From positions 310,001-374,000 of the forward strand of contig NZ_CANKUD010000004.1 in the NCBI RefSeq assembly GCF_947486615.1: 64,000 bases of DNA. The letters are read 5' to 3'. Below the pieces are notes generated by a model. It was given only the letters and a program-made list of their open reading frames with translations. It made no database searches and was not told the origin of the DNA. A program made the position numbers and the translations under genes. Position 1 is the first letter of the stretch; each line of letters opens with the position of its first letter. Below are positions 60,125 to 64,000 of this stretch, in pieces. This DNA is from an uncultured Modestobacter sp. Lineage in GTDB: Bacteria; Actinomycetota; Actinomycetes; Mycobacteriales; Geodermatophilaceae.

Positions 60125-61534
60125 TCAGGACTGGTCGGCCGGTCGGTCTCCGGTTGCCGAGAACCGCACGGTGCGGGTGGCCGGGTCGGCCGTCACGAGG
60201 CGGACCTTCACCCGTTCGCCCGGGGTCAGTCGGCCGTCGCAGCGGGCCTGCACGGCCAGGTCGCTGAGCACCACGGTGGACCGCTTGTCGTCCGCGTCGA
60301 GGACGACGGCGTCGAACACCTCACCGACCCGGCCGGCCAGCACGGTGGCCTCGACCAGGTCGATGACGGCGCGCTCGACCTCGCGGGTGCGCCGGTCGGA
60401 GGCGGCCATCAGCCCGGGCAGCTCCGGCAGTGCGGCGCGCAGCTCGGCGGAGGGCTGCTCGCCGGCGGCCAGCGCCAGACAGACCTCGGTGCCGAACCGG
60501 TCGACCAGCCGGCGCAGCGGCGCGGTCACGTGCGCGTACGGCGCGCCGACCCCGCCGTGTCCGGGCTGGGCGGGCGGCGGGCCGTCGAACGCTGTGTAGG
60601 CGGCGCCGCGCAGCAGTGAGGCGGCGGCGTCGAGAAAGGCCGCGTGCCGGGGCCGGGACGGGTCGAGGCCGGCGATGACGTCGCCGGGACCGGCGCCGTC
60701 CGGCCAGTCGACGCCGAGCCCGGGGGCGAGCCGGCGGAGTGTGTCGACCGCACCCGGGTCGGCCGGCGGCAGCGTGCGCAGCACCCCGACCCCGCCGTCC
60801 AGCATCAGCTGGGCCGCGCACCGTCCGGTGAGCAGCGAGATCTGCGCGTTCCACCCCTCGACGTCGGACTGGCCGCGGAAGGCGATCGTCCAGCCGCCGT
60901 CGGGTCCGGGCTCCACCTCCTGGGACGGCGTGCCCAGCTCGATCGCACCCCGGTCGCGGGCACGGGCCTGCAGCAGCCGGCCGATCTCGGGCAGCAGCTC
61001 CAGCTCCGCGGGCACGTCAGCGCCCACCGACTCGTAGTCCAGCTGCGCCCGGCTGCGCACCCGGGCGCGGCGCAGGTCGACGGCGGTGACCTCACCGTCG
61101 GCGTCCAGGTCGATGGTCCACAGCGCCGCCGGGCGGAGCTGGCCGGGCAGCAGGCTGGCCGCGCCCTCGGACAGCTGCGGCGGGTGCAGCGGCGTCCGGC
61201 CGTCGGGGGAGTAGACGGTCTGGCCGCGGCGCCGGGCCTCGGCGTCGATGGCGCTGCCGAGCGGCACGAAGGCGCCGACGTCGGCGATCGCGTAGGACAC
61301 TCGGTAGCCGCCCGCGGTGCGGGCCAGGTGCACGGCCTGGTCGAGGTCGCGGGCACCGGGCGGGTCGATGGTGACCAGCGGCAGGTCGGTGGCGTCGTGC
61401 TCGGGCAGCGGTGGGTCGGCGGCGACCCGGTCGGCCTCGGCCAGCACGTCGGCCGGGAACTCGTCGGGCACCCCGGCCTCGGCCCGGATCGCGGCGAAGT
61501 CGATCGGTCCGGTCACCCTCAGCACGCGAGCCAC
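60125..61534 (-). CDS. RNB-domain (RNase II/R type) exoribonuclease
   Basis: Protein of 469 residues. The RNB catalytic domain is recognisable: VTIDPPGARDLDQAVHLA with the metal-binding Asp residues, SYAIADVGAFVPLGS, and PYAHVTAPLRRLVDRFG toward the end. A C-terminal S1-like segment (VLSDLAVQARCDGRLTPGERVKVRLVTAD) is present; there are no N-terminal cold-shock domains, as in the short actinobacterial RNB proteins. It would degrade RNA 3' to 5'. GTG start at 61534 chosen by domain start; AGGGTGG lies just upstream. Confidence 0.92.
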   Translation of the reverse strand: MARVLRVTGPIDFAAIRAEAGVPDEFPADVLAEADRVAADPPLPEHDATDLPLVTIDPPGARDLDQAVHLARTAGGYRVSYAIADVGAFVPLGSAIDAEARRRGQTVYSPDGRTPLHPPQLSEGAASLLPGQLRPAALWTIDLDADGEVTAVDLRRARVRSRAQLDYESVGADVPAELELLPEIGRLLQARARDRGAIELGTPSQEVEPGPDGGWTIAFRGQSDVEGWNAQISLLTGRCAAQLMLDGGVGVLRTLPPADPGAVDTLRRLAPGLGVDWPDGAGPGDVIAGLDPSRPRHAAFLDAAASLLRGAAYTAFDGPPPAQPGHGGVGAPYAHVTAPLRRLVDRFGTEVCLALAAGEQPSAELRAALPELPGLMAASDRRTREVERAVIDLVEATVLAGRVGEVFDAVVLDADDKRSTVVLSDLAVQARCDGRLTPGERVKVRLVTADPATRTVRFSATGDRPADQS

Positions 61535-61912
61535 GCCGCCACCCTGGCACAGGATGCGGTCCGATCCGGCCTGATGACAGAGACCCATCTCGTGCCTGGC
61601 GCGGTGCACGGTGCCGGGCTGAGATGGCGGGCCGGGCATCGCCTTGCGAAGGGGTGTGCGGGCCGGCGATGAGGTTCGTGGTCTCGGCGGCCGGGCCCTC
61701 GGTGACCTGCGGGCTGCCCGGGCCGTCGCTGCGGCTCCACCTGCCTCGAACACCAGCGTCTGGGCGGCGCGGAGTCGACCGGGTCGGCGCGTGGTCTGTC
61801 AAGGCCTCCGGCGGATTTGTGGACAGGCCTTTGACCTGCGGATTCACCTGGCGTCAGCCCACGCGCGCCGATAGACTTCGTACACACGTTCGAACCGGTG
61901 GGAAGGTGTTCG
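61535..61912. other. Gap between RNB gene and DUF222 gene
   Basis: About 380 bases. Open frames here lack protein character. The right end holds the promoter and the LexA-box candidate of the DUF222 gene. Confidence 0.5.
61878..61893 (+). promoter_or_regulatory. LexA (SOS) box candidate
   Basis: TCGTACACACGTTCGA, 20 bases before the DUF222 start. It differs from the actinobacterial consensus TCGAAC-N4-GTTCGA at one of twelve specified bases. Related DUF222 (13E12-type) genes in Mycobacterium tuberculosis are known to be LexA-controlled. Confidence 0.6.
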
Positions 61913-63115
61913 GTGAGCGAGTTGATGTCGGCGCTGGACGCTTTCGCCACCGACGACCTGCACGGGTTGACCGATGGTGAGGTGCTGGACCGGACGGCGT
62001 CGCTGGTGGCGGCGCGGAACCGGCTGGACGCGGAGCTGACCCGCACGGCGCGGCACGCGGCGGTGACCCAGGCCGCGGAGCACGACGGCTTGAAGTCGAT
62101 GCGGTCGTGGTTCATCGGGCATGCCCGCCTGTCGGCGGGGGAGGCCGATCGGATCGGGCGATCCGGGCGGGCGCTGGCGCACTTCCCAGCGTTGGCCGCC
62201 GGGTTCGCGGCAGGAGACGTGACCGCGGCGCAGTTCGACGTGGTCGCCGGCAAGGTCGGCGACCAGGAGCGGGCGCAGGCCGAGGAGCAGGGCATCGACC
62301 TGGGGGCCTTCGACGCCGCGTGGGCGACCGTTGCGCAGGAGGCACCGCACGCGTCGCTCGCGCTGGCGGTACAGCAGTTCGACGACGCCCTGGACCCTGA
62401 CGGGCCGGAACCGGACCCGACCGAGGGTCGGCGGTTGACCATCGTCAAGCACGCCGACGGCAGCGTCACGGGCCGCTTCGAGCTTGATGCCGTTGGTGGG
62501 GAGAAGGTGCAGTCCGCGATCGAGTCCCACGTGCAGGCCGACCGGCCCAAGGGCGACACCCGCACCCGGTCCCAGCAGAACGCCGATGCCCTCGTGCAGG
62601 TGTGTGACAACCAGCTGGCGTCAGGCCAGCTGCCGACGTTGCGGACGGTGAAGCCGCACGTGGTGCTGCAGCTGGACCTGGAGGACGCGGTCGACCCGGC
62701 CACCGGCCCCGGCGCTGCGCGGACCGGGTTCGGTGCCAGCATCTCCGCCGCGCGGGCCCGCTGGCTGGCCTGTGACGCCGACATCTCCCGGATCGTCATG
62801 GGTCCCGACGGCGAACCGCTGGACCTGGGCCGCAGACACCGGGTGGTCACTCCCGGGCTGCGTCGGGCGGTGGTGGCGCGGGACAAGACCTGCGTGTTCG
62901 CCGGATGCGGTGCGCCGCACTGGTGGGCCGACGTCCACCACCTCGTGCACTGGCTGCACGGCGGTGAGACCAACCTGCAGAACTCCGCACTCCTGTGCGA
63001 ACGCCACCACACCAAGGTCCACCACGGGTTCTCGGTCGAACGAGATCCCGGTGGTCGATGGCGGACCTGGCGCCCCGACGGCACCGAGATCCTCATCGGG
63101 CCCCTGCTGCACTGA
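61913..63115 (+). CDS. DUF222 and HNH endonuclease domain protein (13E12 type)
   Basis: Protein of 400 residues. The N-terminal DUF222 domain (about 1-240) includes LDAELTRTARHAAVTQ and SAGEADRIGRSGRALAHFPALAAGF. The C-terminal HNH nuclease domain has CVFAGCGAPHWWADVHHLVHWLHGGETNLQNSALLCERHHTKVHHG, with the paired His and Asn of the metal site. GTG at 61913 with GGGAAGG upstream. The family is expanded in actinobacteria and linked to mobile repeats. The stop codon lies in the first of four CTGCACTGA repeats. Confidence 0.93.
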   Translation: MSELMSALDAFATDDLHGLTDGEVLDRTASLVAARNRLDAELTRTARHAAVTQAAEHDGLKSMRSWFIGHARLSAGEADRIGRSGRALAHFPALAAGFAAGDVTAAQFDVVAGKVGDQERAQAEEQGIDLGAFDAAWATVAQEAPHASLALAVQQFDDALDPDGPEPDPTEGRRLTIVKHADGSVTGRFELDAVGGEKVQSAIESHVQADRPKGDTRTRSQQNADALVQVCDNQLASGQLPTLRTVKPHVVLQLDLEDAVDPATGPGAARTGFGASISAARARWLACDADISRIVMGPDGEPLDLGRRHRVVTPGLRRAVVARDKTCVFAGCGAPHWWADVHHLVHWLHGGETNLQNSALLCERHHTKVHHGFSVERDPGGRWRTWRPDGTEILIGPLLH

Positions 63116-63190
63116 GGTCCGCCCGGGCCCCCACTGCACTGAGGTCCCGCTGCACTGATGTCCTGCTCGAGCCCCGCTGCACTGACGTCC
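63107..63190 (+). repeat. Four CTGCACTGA-type repeats at the end of the DUF222 gene
   Basis: CTGCACTGA(N)GTCC occurs at 63107, 63134, 63150 and 63177. The first copy contains the His codon and stop of the gene. The spacing is irregular (27, 16 and 27 bp), as expected from tandem duplication of the gene end. Confidence 0.8.
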
Positions 63191-63199
63191 TGCTTGCCA

Positions 63200-63238
63200 C
63201 CGGCATCCGGCCGCGGTTCCTCCGCGGCCGGATACCGG
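63200..63238 (+). terminator. Hairpin terminator after the DUF222 gene
   Basis: A 17-base stem with one mismatch (CCGGCATCCGGCCGCGG against CCGCGGCCGGATACCGG) and a 5-base loop. Confidence 0.75.
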
Positions 63239-63412
63239 CGTGCGCCAGGTGCCGCCCGACCGGCGGGACCACGCGTCGTTCGTGTCACCCGCCGGGGGTT
63301 GCGGCCGGCCTCGGACCACGGCAACGTCACCCCCGGCGCGTTCCGTGATCTTGCTGCGGGGCGCAGGGAAACCACGCACCACGTCTTGTCGTCGACGCCC
63401 CGGAAGCGACCT

Positions 63413-64000
63413 ATGACCGGCTACGTGCTCCGCCACTCCGTCCTCTCGCTCACCCTGCTCGCGGCGCTGCTCGCCGCGGGAGGTGGCGCGCTCGTGCTCC
63501 TCGGTGCCCCGCTGTGGGTGCCGGTCGTGCTGGCGGTCGTGGTCGTCAGCGCGCAGTACGCGGTCGCCCCGTACCTGATCCAGTGGCTCATCCCGGCCCG
63601 CCGGATCGCCTGGACCGGCGACCGCTACGACACCGACCACGAGGTCGGGGCGATCGTCGCCCGGCGCTGCGCGGAGGCCGGCGTCCGTCCGGTGCGGCTG
63701 GGCATCGTCGAGGACGGGACGCCGAACGCCTTCACCTTCGGCCACACCCGGGGCAACGCCCGCATCTACGTGACCAGCGGGCTGCTGGAACGCCTCGACG
63801 AACGCGAGCTGGACGCCGTCGTCAGCCACGAGGTGGGGCACGTCAAGCAGAACGACGTCCTGGCCATGGCGATCGCCAGCACCGTGCCGATCCTGCTGTA
63901 CTACGTCTTCCTCTCGTTGCGCGGCAACGGCAACGCGAACACCGCCATCCCCGCGGTGGTCAGCTTCGTCGGCTACCTGCTCTCCCAGCTGGTCGTGCTC
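63413..64000 (+). CDS. M48-family (HtpX-like) metallopeptidase, partial at window end
   Basis: The first 196 codons of a membrane zinc peptidase. It opens MTGYVLRHSVLSLTLL, with two helices (about 8-30 and 33-58), then LGIVEDGTPNAFTFGHTRGNAR and the HExxH zinc site in VVSHEVGHVKQND near residue 143, followed by a third helix. Such enzymes degrade damaged membrane proteins. No stop codon is reached. GGAAG precedes the ATG by eight bases. Confidence 0.9.
   Translation, partial: MTGYVLRHSVLSLTLLAALLAAGGGALVLLGAPLWVPVVLAVVVVSAQYAVAPYLIQWLIPARRIAWTGDRYDTDHEVGAIVARRCAEAGVRPVRLGIVEDGTPNAFTFGHTRGNARIYVTSGLLERLDERELDAVVSHEVGHVKQNDVLAMAIASTVPILLYYVFLSLRGNGNANTAIPAVVSFVGYLLSQLVVL

Overview
The window is high-GC actinobacterial DNA. 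Coding is dense, GTG starts are common, and ATGA or GTGA stop/start overlaps are frequent. Family content includes DUF1059, DUF4232, DUF5994, YceI, a DUF222/HNH protein, a CopC-CopD fusion and an actinobacterial kdp locus. A soil or desiccation-adapted actinomycete of the Geodermatophilaceae type (Blastococcus, Modestobacter, Geodermatophilus) would fit. That placement rests on general character, not on a marker gene.

Layout. 1-9 kb: general metabolism (alpha/beta hydrolase, aldo/keto reductase, glycosidase, amino acid permease), an EAL cyclic-di-GMP phosphodiesterase in an operon with two tiny DUF1059 proteins, and a potassium channel. 8.7-11.3 kb: a MarR repressor divergent from an MMPL exporter, with a clear palindromic operator between them. 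11.2-18.4 kb: lipid genes (acyl-CoA synthetase, patatin, crotonase, GDPD phosphodiesterase), a DUF559-like protein and a MarR/YceI divergent pair. Three near-identical 54-bp palindromes lie at gene ends here. 18.5-27.9 kb: a MauE-DsbA redox pair, membrane proteins, the GTPase TypA, and a methyltransferase/flavoprotein pair. 28.1-29.4 kb: a TauE/SafE exporter with an upstream 35-residue cysteine-attenuation type leader peptide. 31.1-35.5 kb: a copper operon (CopCD-YtkA-like, YcnI, Sco1, unknown membrane protein). 35.8-38.4 kb: an M23 peptidase, a lipoprotein and an XRE regulator pair. 38.6-48.5 kb: the kdp potassium system, with kdpDE and kdpFABC on opposite strands, separated by dedA, an AraC regulator and a VOC protein. 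Both kdp promoter regions carry 11-bp-spaced GTCA direct repeats that look like KdpE sites.

49.8-55.9 kb is an accessory island. It starts at a tRNA-Ala(GGC) gene next to a broken tyrosine integrase. It holds mostly minus-strand genes without clear family, several of them broken: an AlbA_2-like protein, membrane proteins, a gene split by an in-frame TGA, frameshifted genes, and a HEPN-like protein. It reads as a decaying mobile or defence island.

56.0-64 kb returns to core-like content: an MMPL exporter translationally coupled to a NarL-type two-component system, an RNB-domain ribonuclease, a DUF222/HNH gene behind a one-mismatch LexA (SOS) box, and an M48 peptidase running off the window end.
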